A DNA stretch of 64,000 nt. Source: BOG-1155 sp963717985. GTDB lineage: Bacteria; Desulfobacterota; Syntrophorhabdia; Syntrophorhabdales; WCHB1-27. Location: contig CAVQYC010000004.1 of assembly GCA_963717985.1 (NCBI GenBank), positions 744,001-808,000 of the forward strand, written 5' to 3'. Positions 9,549 through 18,502 of this stretch are shown here, piece after piece. The notes under the pieces were generated by a model. That model did not search any database and had not been told where the DNA came from. It was given only the letters and a program-made list of their open reading frames with translations. Each line of letters begins with the position of its first letter. The first letter of the stretch is position 1. Made by a program: the position numbers and the translations under genes.

Positions 9549-9949
9549 CACTCGTCCTGGACGAAAACCTTTCCGGCCACCGCATAGTAGACGCTTTGGC
9601 ATCCCACGGTATTCCTGTCAAGCCTCAAACCGATCTCATGGAACGAGGAATTCCGGATGAAGAAGTTCTCAGGATTCTTTCTCTACATCCTGATTGCTGC
9701 CTTTTATCGAAGGATAGCGACTTTCACAGGAAGCCCATGGTGAAGGCCGCGCTTCTCGAACATGGTATCCGCGCCTTCGTCATCACCTCGCACAAGGGTA
9801 AAACCGCTGCCGAGCTCGTTGAATTGATCATCAAGGCATGGGGAAGAATACAGCGATTCGCACGAAAATACGATCCGCCATTCGTCGCCAAAATCCTCGC
9901 GGACGGGAGGATAACAGTGATCGAATTATCTCTTCCAAAAAATAGATGA
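9521..9949 (+). CDS. DUF5615 PIN-like toxin
   Basis: The homology starts at LTLVLDENLSGHRIVDAL and continues with GIPDEEVLRIL and CCLLSKDSDFHRK, carrying the acidic residues (DEN, SKDSDF) of the DUF5615 PIN-like group. The frame opens with a TTG at 9521 inside the DUF433 gene, overlapping by 28 bases, so translation is probably coupled. The C-terminus (RITVIELSLPKNR) is typical. A predicted RNase toxin paired with the upstream DUF433 protein. Confidence 0.82.
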   Translation: MRDRAARGLTLVLDENLSGHRIVDALASHGIPVKPQTDLMERGIPDEEVLRILSLHPDCCLLSKDSDFHRKPMVKAALLEHGIRAFVITSHKGKTAAELVELIIKAWGRIQRFARKYDPPFVAKILADGRITVIELSLPKNR

Positions 9950-10003
9950 CTGGGCGAATGCAACCCGGTATGCGGCGCTCAAGGACAAAGGAGGTAAGAT
10001 TGT

Positions 10004-10258
10004 ATGAAGAAAAAACGGCTGGCGGAAGGGGCGGCTGAATTCGATAGGAGGTTCGACGAGGGGAAAGATATTCACGACATCGTCGATCTCTCAAAGGCCA
10101 AAATAACTCACCCCGGCAGGAAAGTGCGTATTACCCTCGATATCCCGGAGGCCCTGGTGGCTGATATAGACGCGGTACGAGCGCGCATAGGCGTGGACCG
10201 GGGCGCGCTCATTAAGGTGTGGCTACATGAGAGGGTTAATCAGGAGAAGGGGGGGTAG
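10004..10258 (+). CDS. CopG/BrnA-like ribbon-helix-helix antitoxin (orphan)
   Basis: 84 residues; the ribosome-binding site AAAGGAGG lies 11 bases before the ATG. The C-terminal half (KVRITLDIPEALVADIDAVRARIGVDRGALIKVWL) is a ribbon-helix-helix domain; the N-terminal half resembles BrnA-type antitoxins, which carry the toxin-binding segment first. No BrnT-like toxin is adjacent, although a BrnT fragment occurs at 26366-26487. Probably an orphan antitoxin. Confidence 0.75.
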   Translation: MKKKRLAEGAAEFDRRFDEGKDIHDIVDLSKAKITHPGRKVRITLDIPEALVADIDAVRARIGVDRGALIKVWLHERVNQEKGG

Positions 10259-10530
10259 AGCGGAGGTAGAGCCGGGTTAATTTCGCGCCATGCACCTGTA
10301 TCTCGGGGTCGCGCGATCCTCATGTACGCAAAATGTACACTCCGGTCGGCGACCCCTCGATTTCGGCGCCTTGCATCAAAATTCCCTCCGGCTGATAAGA
10401 CCAGACGAGCCGATCTTCCGGGTTCCCCTCTTTATGTCCGTTTCTCCCGGTCCCTTCCGCGGACATGCCGCCACAAAGGCCGCTTGCAATTTTCAAATCT
10501 GATGATTCTCTCCGCTGATTCCGAATTATC
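10259..10530. other. Intergenic stretch with an inverted repeat, no gene seen
   Basis: No coding frame here has a credible start. GGGGTCGC (10305-10312) and GCGACCCC (10349-10356) are inverted around 36 bases that contain two TGTAC words; a cruciform or RNA hairpin is possible ahead of the helicase operon. Confidence 0.4.
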
Positions 10531-10559
10531 TTGATAGCCCTTCCTCCCTATGGTAAAAA
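10531..10559 (+). promoter_or_regulatory. Candidate promoter of the helicase-methylase operon
   Basis: TTGATA (10531-10536) and TAAAAA (10554-10559) with a 17-base spacer match 5 of 6 and 4 of 6 consensus positions. It lies 56 bases before the helicase start and is the only reasonable candidate between the orphan antitoxin and the operon. Confidence 0.4.
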
Positions 10560-10614
10560 TGGAGATACAAGAGTGAAATAAGATTGGCTTGAGCCGCGCA
10601 CCGCTCAAAAAGGA

Positions 10615-13602
10615 ATGCCCGCGTGGATGACTGATCGACCGTCCATTTCGGTGGGACAGGTCCTTACCGGGCCGCTGTTCCATGAACCAATGCGCGTGGA
10701 GACCGCAGTACCGGACGGCCCTGACAGGTGGACTCTCGGTCTTGTCGGTATCCAGTCTGAGCGTTTCCGCCGCGTTACCCTCACTACCGATGATGTGCTG
10801 ACCCTCACCATCTCGAATCCCGGGCTTACGTTCGACGGCGACGGCAATCTCCTCCGACTAGGACTTCAAGCTTATTCCCTCGGCATTGCCTACGAGTTTG
10901 ATCCGTACTTCGGCCTCTCCATTTCACGCGTCGACCCCCTCCCCCATCAGCTTGAGGCCGTTTACGATTACCTTCTGAAGTTGGCGCGGGTTCGGTTCCT
11001 TCTCGCAGATGACGCTGGCGCTGGCAAGACGATCATGGCGGGCCTTCTCATTCGCGAGCTGAAACTCCGCGGACTTGCCGAACGTGTCATGATCGTTTGT
11101 CCGGCTAACCTCGCTTTTCAATGGCAACGGGAATTGAAGGAGAAATTCGACGAGAAGTTCCTCGTCCTCAAGGGAGAAAACATCCGCGATCAGTTCGGTA
11201 TGAATCAATGGCTCGAACAGGACCACGTCATTACCTCCCTTGATCTGGCGAAACGCACCGACATTCTTCCCGGCCTACGCCAGGTCCATTGGGACCTTGT
11301 CGTTGTCGACGAAGCGCACCGTATGTCCGCCTCGGACGAAACGCACAAGACCGCGCGGTACAGGCTCGGTGAGCTTCTTCGCGATTCATCTGACCACCTT
11401 CTGCTTCTCACGGCAACCCCGCACAAAGGCGACCCGGGCAATTTCAGCCTTTTCCTGCAGCTTCTCGATGCCGACGCTTACGCGGACGTCCGGTCCATTC
11501 GCCAGGCAATGGACCAGCGACGGGCGCCGTTTTACCTGCGTCGCACAAAGGAAGCGATGGTCTATTTCCCCGAGCGCCGAGCAGACGGCACGTGGGCGGC
11601 AGCGAAAATATTCACGAAACGCATCCCGCATACCATCGACTTTTCGATCGACGGCCCGGAATTCGATCTCTACCGGGAAGTGACCCGGTTCGTTAAGCAA
11701 CAGAGTGTGAGGGCCGCTGGACAGGGGGATGATCTTCGCGCCCGCGCGGTTGGATTTCTCATGTCCCTCTATCAAAGGCGACTGGCTTCCAGTACCTTCG
11801 CCATGCGCCGCTCCTTGGAAAACAGGGCGAGAAGACTGGCTGATGGACTTAAACGGGCACAGGAGCTGACCAAACAGGCGCCGCCGGACATTCCCACCCC
11901 GGAAGACCTGGAAGAGATGGAGGAGATCGAACGTGAGCGGCTGGAAGAAATCCTCGAAGCCATCACTCTGGCGGGTAATGCCGACGAAGTGAGGGAGGAG
12001 ATCGAGGAGCTCAACCGCCTTGCGGCCATGACCCAGGGCGTTGAAAGCTGTGGCGCAGAGGCAAAGCTGTCCCGCCTGAAAGATTTGCTTCATCGTGAAG
12101 GCTTTTTTGACCATCCCGAGCAAAGGCTCCTGCTTTTCACGGAATTCAAGGACACCCTCGATTACCTGGTCCATTGCCTCAAGGCGTGGGGTTTCCGGGT
12201 AGGGTTCATCCATGGCGGTATGAAGCCGGGGTCCAGAGAGGAAGCTGGAACCAGATTATACGCCGAGCAGCAGTTCAGGGATGGAGCCATCCAGGTGCTT
12301 GTTGCGACGGAGGCGGCCGGTGAAGGCATTAACTTGCAGTGCTGCAATATCCTCTTCAACTATGACATTCCCTGGAACCCAAACCGGCTGGAACAGCGAA
12401 TGGGGCGCATCCACCGATACGGCCAGCATAAGGATTGCCTGATCTTCAATTTCGTTGCCACGAATACCATTGAAGGCCGGATTCTCCAGCGGCTGCTCGA
12501 AAAGCTCCAGGAAATTCGCGATGCCCTGGACGATGATGCCGTATTCAACGTCATCGGTGAGGTACTCCCTGCCGCACACATCGAGCGCGTGCTCAGGGAC
12601 TACTATTCGGGAAAACTAGGTGATGCGGACCTCGAAGAGCGCCTCCTTGAAAATGTGGACGAGCGCCAGTTTCGGGGCATTTGTCAGAATGCACTCGAAG
12701 GGCTGGCCACGAAAAAGCTGAACCTTGCCATGTTGGTGGAGCGGCGTGCCAGGGCACAGGAGTGCCGGGTAGTGCCGGAGACGATAGCGAGGTTCATCCG
12801 CGAGACAGCCGGCCTCACGCAACTGACGATCAAAGATATTCCACAGCAGCCTCACACTTTTGAGCCCGGAAGAACGCCCCCGGCCCTTCGCAGGTACGAA
12901 TCGGACCCCAGTTGGAAATTGCCTACACTCGCCGACCGGTATCCGAGATGCTCCACAGATCGGTCCGTTGCCGACAAACAGAATCTCGAGTGGGTGACAC
13001 CCGGACATCCTTTGTTTGAAGCGATTCGTCGGCATACCGAAGCAGCGTCCAGGGAGTCATTGTCAAAAGGGGCGTGCTTCTATTCGCTTCAACACGAGGC
13101 CCCAGTGCGGCTCGATTGCTATCGCGCGCGCGTGGTCGACGGACTCGGCCAGATAATCCATGAGCGGCTCTTTGTCGTTGAGATAAATGAGAATGCCAGG
13201 CCTGCCCTCAGAGATCCGACCATACTGGGCAATCTCAACCCCGCCTCATGCGCAGGAGCAGCTCTCCCATCTGTCGCTTTCTTGCCGGAGGCCTCTGCGT
13301 GGCTCAACGATAATGCCCTGCTCCCATTCTTGAATGATGTCCGGGCCGAAAGACTTGCAGAGGTGGACCGCATCGGCGCCCACATCGAGCTTTCGCTCAC
13401 GGAGCTTCTCCAGAAGGCGGACGACGAAATCGGCCGGGCGGCTACAGAAGTGGAGCTGAAGGCCCAAGGTGCCCAAGGAAGGCTCGCCCAGGCGGAGGAG
13501 CGTCACGCAAAGCTGCTCGAACGGCGAGAAAGGAGGCGGCAAGAGCTGGCTCGCCAACGATCGCTCACCCTTCAAGCGGTTGAGCGCATCACGGAGTGGT
13601 GA
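10615..13602 (+). CDS. SNF2-type DEAH helicase of a defence-like operon
   Basis: 995 residues. Walker A is DDAGAGKT (132-139), Walker B is VVVDEAH (229-235), motif III is LLLTATPH, and motifs V-VI (EAAGEGINLQ, QRMGRIHRYGQ) sit near residue 565-600. This is a two-domain superfamily 2 ATPase of the SNF2 kind, like DrmD of DISARM and the helicases found with DUF3883 proteins. The last 80 residues are a charged coiled coil (EERHAKLLERRERRRQELAR). An ATG at 10627 is an alternative start better spaced from AGGA (10611). It overlaps the DUF3883 gene. Likely translocates on DNA for restriction or anti-phage action. Confidence 0.88.
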   Translation: MPAWMTDRPSISVGQVLTGPLFHEPMRVETAVPDGPDRWTLGLVGIQSERFRRVTLTTDDVLTLTISNPGLTFDGDGNLLRLGLQAYSLGIAYEFDPYFGLSISRVDPLPHQLEAVYDYLLKLARVRFLLADDAGAGKTIMAGLLIRELKLRGLAERVMIVCPANLAFQWQRELKEKFDEKFLVLKGENIRDQFGMNQWLEQDHVITSLDLAKRTDILPGLRQVHWDLVVVDEAHRMSASDETHKTARYRLGELLRDSSDHLLLLTATPHKGDPGNFSLFLQLLDADAYADVRSIRQAMDQRRAPFYLRRTKEAMVYFPERRADGTWAAAKIFTKRIPHTIDFSIDGPEFDLYREVTRFVKQQSVRAAGQGDDLRARAVGFLMSLYQRRLASSTFAMRRSLENRARRLADGLKRAQELTKQAPPDIPTPEDLEEMEEIERERLEEILEAITLAGNADEVREEIEELNRLAAMTQGVESCGAEAKLSRLKDLLHREGFFDHPEQRLLLFTEFKDTLDYLVHCLKAWGFRVGFIHGGMKPGSREEAGTRLYAEQQFRDGAIQVLVATEAAGEGINLQCCNILFNYDIPWNPNRLEQRMGRIHRYGQHKDCLIFNFVATNTIEGRILQRLLEKLQEIRDALDDDAVFNVIGEVLPAAHIERVLRDYYSGKLGDADLEERLLENVDERQFRGICQNALEGLATKKLNLAMLVERRARAQECRVVPETIARFIRETAGLTQLTIKDIPQQPHTFEPGRTPPALRRYESDPSWKLPTLADRYPRCSTDRSVADKQNLEWVTPGHPLFEAIRRHTEAASRESLSKGACFYSLQHEAPVRLDCYRARVVDGLGQIIHERLFVVEINENARPALRDPTILGNLNPASCAGAALPSVAFLPEASAWLNDNALLPFLNDVRAERLAEVDRIGAHIELSLTELLQKADDEIGRAATEVELKAQGAQGRLAQAEERHAKLLERRERRRQELARQRSLTLQAVERITEW

Positions 13603-14066
13603 TTTTGCCTCATCCGGAGCGCGACGCTGCGGACGTCCGGAGACTGAAACCCGATCCCGAAACCGAAGCTGTGGCGATGAAAGTCGTCATCGATTACGAA
13701 AAGGCCCGCGGATGCCAGGTTGACGACGTGCACGAGAAGAATCTTGGCTATGATGTCACGAGCCTCGACCTTAACTCCGGGGAGCTACGCCTGATAGAAA
13801 TCAAAGGCCTCGGAGGGGCATCGGGCAGTGTGCTTTTGACCCCCAACGAGCGCCGCGTTGCGGAGGACCGCCCCGACTGTTACTGGCTCTACGTGGTCAC
13901 GGAATGCAAGAGCGAGCCGAAACTGCAGGAGCCGATCAAAGACCCCGCGAGGCTACAGTGGCATGAGGTGGTAAAGGTGGCACACTACTACCTATCGGTG
14001 GATGCGCTGCGGGAACCGATGCGGCTGCGGGAGACACCGACGCCTTATGGAGACGGCTCACAATGA
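13596..14066 (+). CDS. DUF3883 domain protein (nuclease-like fold)
   Basis: 156 residues starting GTG within the helicase stop region (7-base overlap). The DUF3883 core is seen at CQVDDVHEKNLGYDVTSLD followed by LRLIEIKGLGG; the acidic residue and EIK resemble the D...ExK core of restriction-endonuclease-like folds. DUF3883 is usually fused to, or next to, helicases in defence loci. Its stop overlaps the Fic start by 4 bases (ATGA). I infer that it could be the nuclease or DNA-end sensor of the operon; no activity is proven for this arrangement. Confidence 0.82.
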   Translation: MVILPHPERDAADVRRLKPDPETEAVAMKVVIDYEKARGCQVDDVHEKNLGYDVTSLDLNSGELRLIEIKGLGGASGSVLLTPNERRVAEDRPDCYWLYVVTECKSEPKLQEPIKDPARLQWHEVVKVAHYYLSVDALREPMRLRETPTPYGDGSQ

Positions 14067-15106
14067 TGACCCTTCGGCAGTTCTCGCACAGACCTGAAGC
14101 AATTCCTGCTTCCACTGCGTGGTACATTGCCGATATTTCGGGGTCACGGGGAAAGCAGGAACTCTTTGCGCACCAGTCGCCGCAAAAACTGAAGGCTCTG
14201 CGGGAGCATGCCCTCATCGAAAGCGCGGTCTCGTCAAACCGCATAGAAGGTGTCACCATCGATAAGAAGCGGGTAGCAACAGTGGTCTTTGGGAAGCCAC
14301 CGCTTAGGGACAGGGACGAAGAGGAGATACGGGGGTATCGTGATGCCCTCAATCTCATTCATCAGGAAGGCAACAATCTCCCTGTTTCAGAAGAAATAGT
14401 GCTACGGCTTCACCGGCTGTGTCGCGGTCAGATATGGGATGCAGGGCAGTATAAAGAGCAGGACGGTGATATCATAGAGAAGTATCCCGACGGCAGGTCA
14501 CGAGTCAGGTTTCGCACAGTTACCGCAAAAGAGACGCCTCAGTCGGTGGGTGGGCTGGTCAAGATGTGGGATCGCTGTCTTGTTGAGCAGTGGGTACATC
14601 CCCTCATTGCGCTGGCGGCCTTCAATCTGGACTTTCTCTGCATTCATCCTTTCAGGGACGGCAACGGAAGGGTGTCGCGGCTGCTCATGCTTCTCGGGTG
14701 TTACCATCTGGGCTATGAGGTGGGAAGATACATAAGCCTTGAAAGGCTTATCGAGGAGAGCAAAGAGCGGTATTACGAGACGCTGGAGCAAAGCTCCATT
14801 GGGTGGCACGAGGGCAAGCACGATCCCTGGCCATATGTGAATTATGTCCTCTACACGATGAGGACTGCGTACCGTGAGTTTGAGGAACGGGTGGGCGCCT
14901 TGAAAAGCCCTCGCGGGGCAAAGACGGATCTGATTCTTGCGGCAATAGACCGGATCGCCGGTCAATTTACCTTATCCGATCTGGAGCACGCCAGTCCGGG
15001 TGTAAGCAGGGATATGCTGCGCAAGGTTTTGAAGGACCTTCAAAGAGAAGGTGGGGTTGAATGCCTTGGCCGCGGGCCTGGAGCGCCGTGGAGGAAAAGG
15101 AGGTAA
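14063..15106 (+). CDS. Fic-family AMPylase-like protein
   Basis: 347 residues. The Fic core HPFRDGNGRVSR spans 195-206, a perfect match to the active-site consensus with the catalytic His and the phosphate-binding loop intact. The N-terminal inhibitory motif SNRIEG (58-63, pattern S-x3-E-G) is present, marking a class II, self-inhibited Fic enzyme. A C-terminal winged-helix segment (FTLSDLEHASPGVSRDMLRKVLKDL) follows at about 290-335. It overlaps DUF3883 by 4 bases and is coupled to a 17-codon frame before the methylase. It may be a toxin-like effector or a transcriptional regulator of the operon. Confidence 0.9.
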   Translation: MMTLRQFSHRPEAIPASTAWYIADISGSRGKQELFAHQSPQKLKALREHALIESAVSSNRIEGVTIDKKRVATVVFGKPPLRDRDEEEIRGYRDALNLIHQEGNNLPVSEEIVLRLHRLCRGQIWDAGQYKEQDGDIIEKYPDGRSRVRFRTVTAKETPQSVGGLVKMWDRCLVEQWVHPLIALAAFNLDFLCIHPFRDGNGRVSRLLMLLGCYHLGYEVGRYISLERLIEESKERYYETLEQSSIGWHEGKHDPWPYVNYVLYTMRTAYREFEERVGALKSPRGAKTDLILAAIDRIAGQFTLSDLEHASPGVSRDMLRKVLKDLQREGGVECLGRGPGAPWRKRR

Positions 15107-15159
15107 TGGCCATAAAAGAGGGTAAAAGAAAGGGTAACGGAACTGGAACAACTGAATGA
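15106..15159 (+). CDS. 17-residue micro-ORF between Fic and methylase
   Basis: The frame MAIKEGKRKGNGTGTTE has a near-perfect ribosome-binding site (AAAAGGAGG, 15095-15103) and its ATG overlaps the Fic stop (TAATG), while its own TGA overlaps the methylase ATG (ATGA). This double coupling suggests it is translated, if only to bring ribosomes to the methylase start, which has no ribosome-binding site of its own that is as good. A function for the peptide is not claimed. Confidence 0.45.
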   Translation: MAIKEGKRKGNGTGTTE

Positions 15160-18110
15160 TTCCTAAGGAATGCAAGAGGTTAGCGGAAGTAGATTTTCCT
15201 ATTGCGGTGGTGTCGAAGCATTCCGCTCGGGAGAAGTCCATACGTCATGGGCATCCGTCCACTTTGCACTTATGGTGGGCAAGGCGGCCATTGGCGGCAT
15301 GCAGAGCGATGTTGCTGGCGCTTCTGTGGCCTGACCCTTGTCATCCCAACTGTCCGCAGGAATTCAAAGAGAGGGCACGCGAGGTGCTTGCACCATTACC
15401 AGGAAAGGTAGGGACGACCGATGAGGACCTGCGAAAGGCGTTGTTGAAGTTCATCGGGGATTTCGCCGACTGGGACCGTTCAACCGATCCTGTTTATCTA
15501 GAAGCGAGCCGGGCGCTCGTAAAGGCTGCATATGGCGACGAGGCACCACTGGTAGTGGACCCCTTTGCCGGTGGAGGTTCGATACCCCTGGAAGCGCTGA
15601 GGGTTGGCTGCGAGGCGTTTGCGAGCGATCTCAATCCTGTGGCGTGTTTGATACTGAAGGTTATGCTGGAAGATATTCCGCGACACGGACTGAGTCTATC
15701 AGCGGAGTTAAGAAAAGCGGCGGCAGAGTTGAAAGCTGCGGCAGAAAAGGAGCTATCCGAATTCTTTCCTTTGGATGATAATGGGGATCGACCCATAGCA
15801 TATCTGTGGGCACGAACGGTAAGATGTGAGGCACCAAATTGCGGAGCAGAAATCCCTTTGGTGCGTTCGTTCTGGCTCTCAAAGAAGCCCAACCATCGAC
15901 GAGCCCTGAAGTTCAGAGCTGCGACATTCAACAGCGCAACCCCGCGGGTTGAATTTGAAGTCTTCGAGCCGAAAACTGATCGCGAAGTGCCAGGGGGGAC
16001 AGTCACGCGGGCACGGGCCACTTGCCTGTGCTGCAACAGTGTACTCCAGCCTGAACGGGTGCGTGCACAGCTTGCCGCCCAAACGGGTGGTGCAGATGCT
16101 GTGTTTGATGAGTTTGGCAATCGCACAGGGGGAGCGTCCTTGCTAGCCGTTGTAATTTTGGGGGTACAAGGTGATGGTCGAAACTACCGAATTGCCATGC
16201 CGGGTGACTACATCGCTGTTTGGAGGGCCAGTAATAGGCTGACTGAGATACTTAGTGAATGGGAAGGCATGCCAGGGCCGCCCAAACAAGGGTTGTGTCC
16301 GATTCCCAATGAACCGACTCCAACAAAGGAGTCGCACCGAGCTGTTGGAAGCCAGATACCGCTTTACGGGATTACTACTTTTGGTCACCTGTTTACCGCC
16401 AGGCAGAAACTAACCCTGTCTACGCTGGTACGGCTCATTGGTAAGGCTGAACCTGGAGAGGTGACTCGCCTGTTGCTCGGCTTGTCTCTGAGTCGCGTTA
16501 CCGACATTTATAACGCTCAGGGAGTCTGGGAGTCAACGAAGACCCAAGTTCGGAATCTTTTCTCCCGCCAAGCCCTGCCTATGCGTTGGGATTTTGCCGA
16601 AGCGAGTGCTTTTGGTCGGCAAGCGGGCGATTACCTAACCACTGTTGAAACCGTGGCGCGGGTGGTACAACAGGCTCGGACTTTCCCTGTGCCAGGACAG
16701 GTTGCAATCGGCGATGCCCGAAATGTCGGGATTCCTGACCAAAGCGCTTCGATCTGGTTCACAGATCCCCCTTACTACGACGCCATTCCTTATTCCGATC
16801 TTTCCGATTTCTTTTTCGTTTGGCTCAAGCGGGTATTTCCCGAACACCCTCTGATGAGAGATCCTTTCTGTCCCACAAATGTGCTCACCCCTAAATATGC
16901 TGAGGTGGTTCAGTGTGAGAAGGTTCGAGACGAAGAAGGCCGGCCTAAAGGCCGGGAATTTTATGAGACTGCGATGTCGAAGGCGTTCGCCGAAGGGCGT
17001 CGAGTCCTTCGCGAAGATGGGGTTGGCACCGTGGTATTTGCGCATAAAACTACCGAAGGCTGGGAGGCTCTTCTATCCGGTCTAATAAGGGCCGATTGGA
17101 CGATTACGGGCTCATGGCCAATCCGGACAGAAATGGGTTCAAGGCTAAATGCTCGTGACACTGCCTCCTTAGCGACTAGCGTTCATCTCGTCTGCCGGCC
17201 TCGTTCTGACGACGCGCCTGTTGGGGATTGGAGCGAGGTGCTCCAAGAACTTCCTAAGCGGGTCGGAGCCTGGATGGAACGTTTGCAACGGGAGCATGTC
17301 AGGGGCGCCGATCTTGTTTTCGCCTGCATTGGCCCGGCCCTTGAGATCTTTAGCCGGTACTCGAAGGTTGAGACGGCCGAAGGGGCAGAAGTGTCTCTAT
17401 CGCAATACCTCGAAAAGGTATGGGAAGTTGTTGCCAGATGCGCGTTGGAGCAGGTATTGGGCATGGCCGAACCGCAGGCTCGGAACCGGGATGCAGGATC
17501 CCTTGAAGAGGATGCTTGCCTCACTGCATTGTTCCTCTGGACGCTCCAGGGTACCAACGGAGAACCCACAGGGAATAGCGGCGGTAACGACGAGCCCGAG
17601 GAAGACGAGATGGAAGAGCATGATGAAGAGGCCGTATCGCGCAAGAAATCGAAAGGATACAGTCTCATATTTGATGTAGTACGCCGCCTCGCTCAGCCTT
17701 TGGGAATCAATCTGTCCAGGTGGGAAGGCCGAATCATCGAGACGATAAAAGGAGTCGTCAGACTTCTTCCCGTGACCGAGAGAGCTCCCCAACTGGTCGA
17801 ACATGGAGTAGCTCAAGACCTGTCTTTGATAAAACCACAGCATCGGTTGAGCATGGTCCAATACGATCTTTTTGAAGAGATCCAAAAACAAGAAGGCGTT
17901 GCAGCGGATGCAAGACAGCGTGTTGAGAAACGAACCTGGTCTCAGCTTCATCTAGACTCAATCACGACTCTGGACCATGTACATAAGGCCATGCTTTTCC
18001 AAAAACAAGGTCAAACTAGTGCGTTGCGAGAATTGCTCTTTTACGAGAAACACTACCGACCTGATTTTGTGGTAGTGGGTCAGTTTGAAAAAAGATTTCA
18101 GTGTGAGTAG
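15156..18110 (+). CDS. DUF1156 DNA methylase of the defence-like operon
   Basis: 984 residues. The DUF1156 N-terminus is plain (AEVDFPIAVVSKHSAREKSIRHGHP, then LHLWWARRPLAACRA). An S-adenosylmethionine motif (VVDPFAGGGSIPLEAL) is near residue 134 and the catalytic DPPY (WFTDPPYYDAIPYSD) near 537, an order in which SAM binding precedes catalysis. Cysteine pairs (CEAPNCGAE, TCLCCN) between them suggest a zinc-binding insert near the target-recognition region. DUF1156 proteins are predicted amino-methyltransferases in ATPase/helicase/methylase (Hma-like) defence loci. Here the DUF499 ATPase is absent. It likely marks host DNA. Confidence 0.88.
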   Translation: MIPKECKRLAEVDFPIAVVSKHSAREKSIRHGHPSTLHLWWARRPLAACRAMLLALLWPDPCHPNCPQEFKERAREVLAPLPGKVGTTDEDLRKALLKFIGDFADWDRSTDPVYLEASRALVKAAYGDEAPLVVDPFAGGGSIPLEALRVGCEAFASDLNPVACLILKVMLEDIPRHGLSLSAELRKAAAELKAAAEKELSEFFPLDDNGDRPIAYLWARTVRCEAPNCGAEIPLVRSFWLSKKPNHRRALKFRAATFNSATPRVEFEVFEPKTDREVPGGTVTRARATCLCCNSVLQPERVRAQLAAQTGGADAVFDEFGNRTGGASLLAVVILGVQGDGRNYRIAMPGDYIAVWRASNRLTEILSEWEGMPGPPKQGLCPIPNEPTPTKESHRAVGSQIPLYGITTFGHLFTARQKLTLSTLVRLIGKAEPGEVTRLLLGLSLSRVTDIYNAQGVWESTKTQVRNLFSRQALPMRWDFAEASAFGRQAGDYLTTVETVARVVQQARTFPVPGQVAIGDARNVGIPDQSASIWFTDPPYYDAIPYSDLSDFFFVWLKRVFPEHPLMRDPFCPTNVLTPKYAEVVQCEKVRDEEGRPKGREFYETAMSKAFAEGRRVLREDGVGTVVFAHKTTEGWEALLSGLIRADWTITGSWPIRTEMGSRLNARDTASLATSVHLVCRPRSDDAPVGDWSEVLQELPKRVGAWMERLQREHVRGADLVFACIGPALEIFSRYSKVETAEGAEVSLSQYLEKVWEVVARCALEQVLGMAEPQARNRDAGSLEEDACLTALFLWTLQGTNGEPTGNSGGNDEPEEDEMEEHDEEAVSRKKSKGYSLIFDVVRRLAQPLGINLSRWEGRIIETIKGVVRLLPVTERAPQLVEHGVAQDLSLIKPQHRLSMVQYDLFEEIQKQEGVAADARQRVEKRTWSQLHLDSITTLDHVHKAMLFQKQGQTSALRELLFYEKHYRPDFVVVGQFEKRFQCE

Positions 18111-18502
18111 AGATCCTCACCCACAAGCACAATGTGGTAGATGTCTCTATCCCTATAGCCGGCAAGTCTTCCCCCACCATCATAACGGGTCACAAGGATA
18201 GCAACTTCGGGCGTCAGGATCGGTGGAAGAGCGATGTCGAATCTGTGACGAGGAATGGTTTCAAAACCCTGTTCTTTCGGCATTCTCCTTATGTCTCGCC
18301 ACGTTGATTGGCTTAATCTCAACAAAGTAGCCAAAATAAGGGCTTTTTGCTCTTCCCCGCATTGTGATGGACAATAACGCCCGAGATATTGTATGTGCTT
18401 CAATGAAAAAACAGGTTTTGCCGCATCATAATCGGCTTTGGTCTCTGGTATCTTGATATGCGGACTGGCTGAGATTTTCTTGAGCTTCTTATCCTTACTC
18501 AT
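18098..18502 (-). CDS. Uncharacterised partner of the Panacea-domain protein, possible toxin
   Basis: 134 residues from the ATG at 18502, which overlaps the upstream stop (TAATG). The protein is basic at its start (MSKDKKLKKISASP), has a predicted helix (QKALILATLLRLSQSTW) and ends with beta-rich RYDGGGRLAGYRDRDIYHIVLVG. I do not recognise a family. Panacea (SocA/DUF4065) antitoxins partner with many unrelated toxins, so position makes this a toxin candidate. Its 3' end overlaps the 3' end of the convergent DUF1156 gene by 13 bases. Some frames start further up at 18529, but the coupled ATG is more likely. Confidence 0.65.
   Translation of the reverse strand: MSKDKKLKKISASPHIKIPETKADYDAAKPVFSLKHIQYLGRYCPSQCGEEQKALILATLLRLSQSTWRDIRRMPKEQGFETIPRHRFDIALPPILTPEVAILVTRYDGGGRLAGYRDRDIYHIVLVGEDLYSH

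Noticed and set aside
10615..18110. A standard DISARM or type I restriction system
   Set aside because: There is no DrmA, DrmB or DrmC, no HsdS-like specificity subunit and no HsdR; DUF1156 and Fic are not DISARM core genes.
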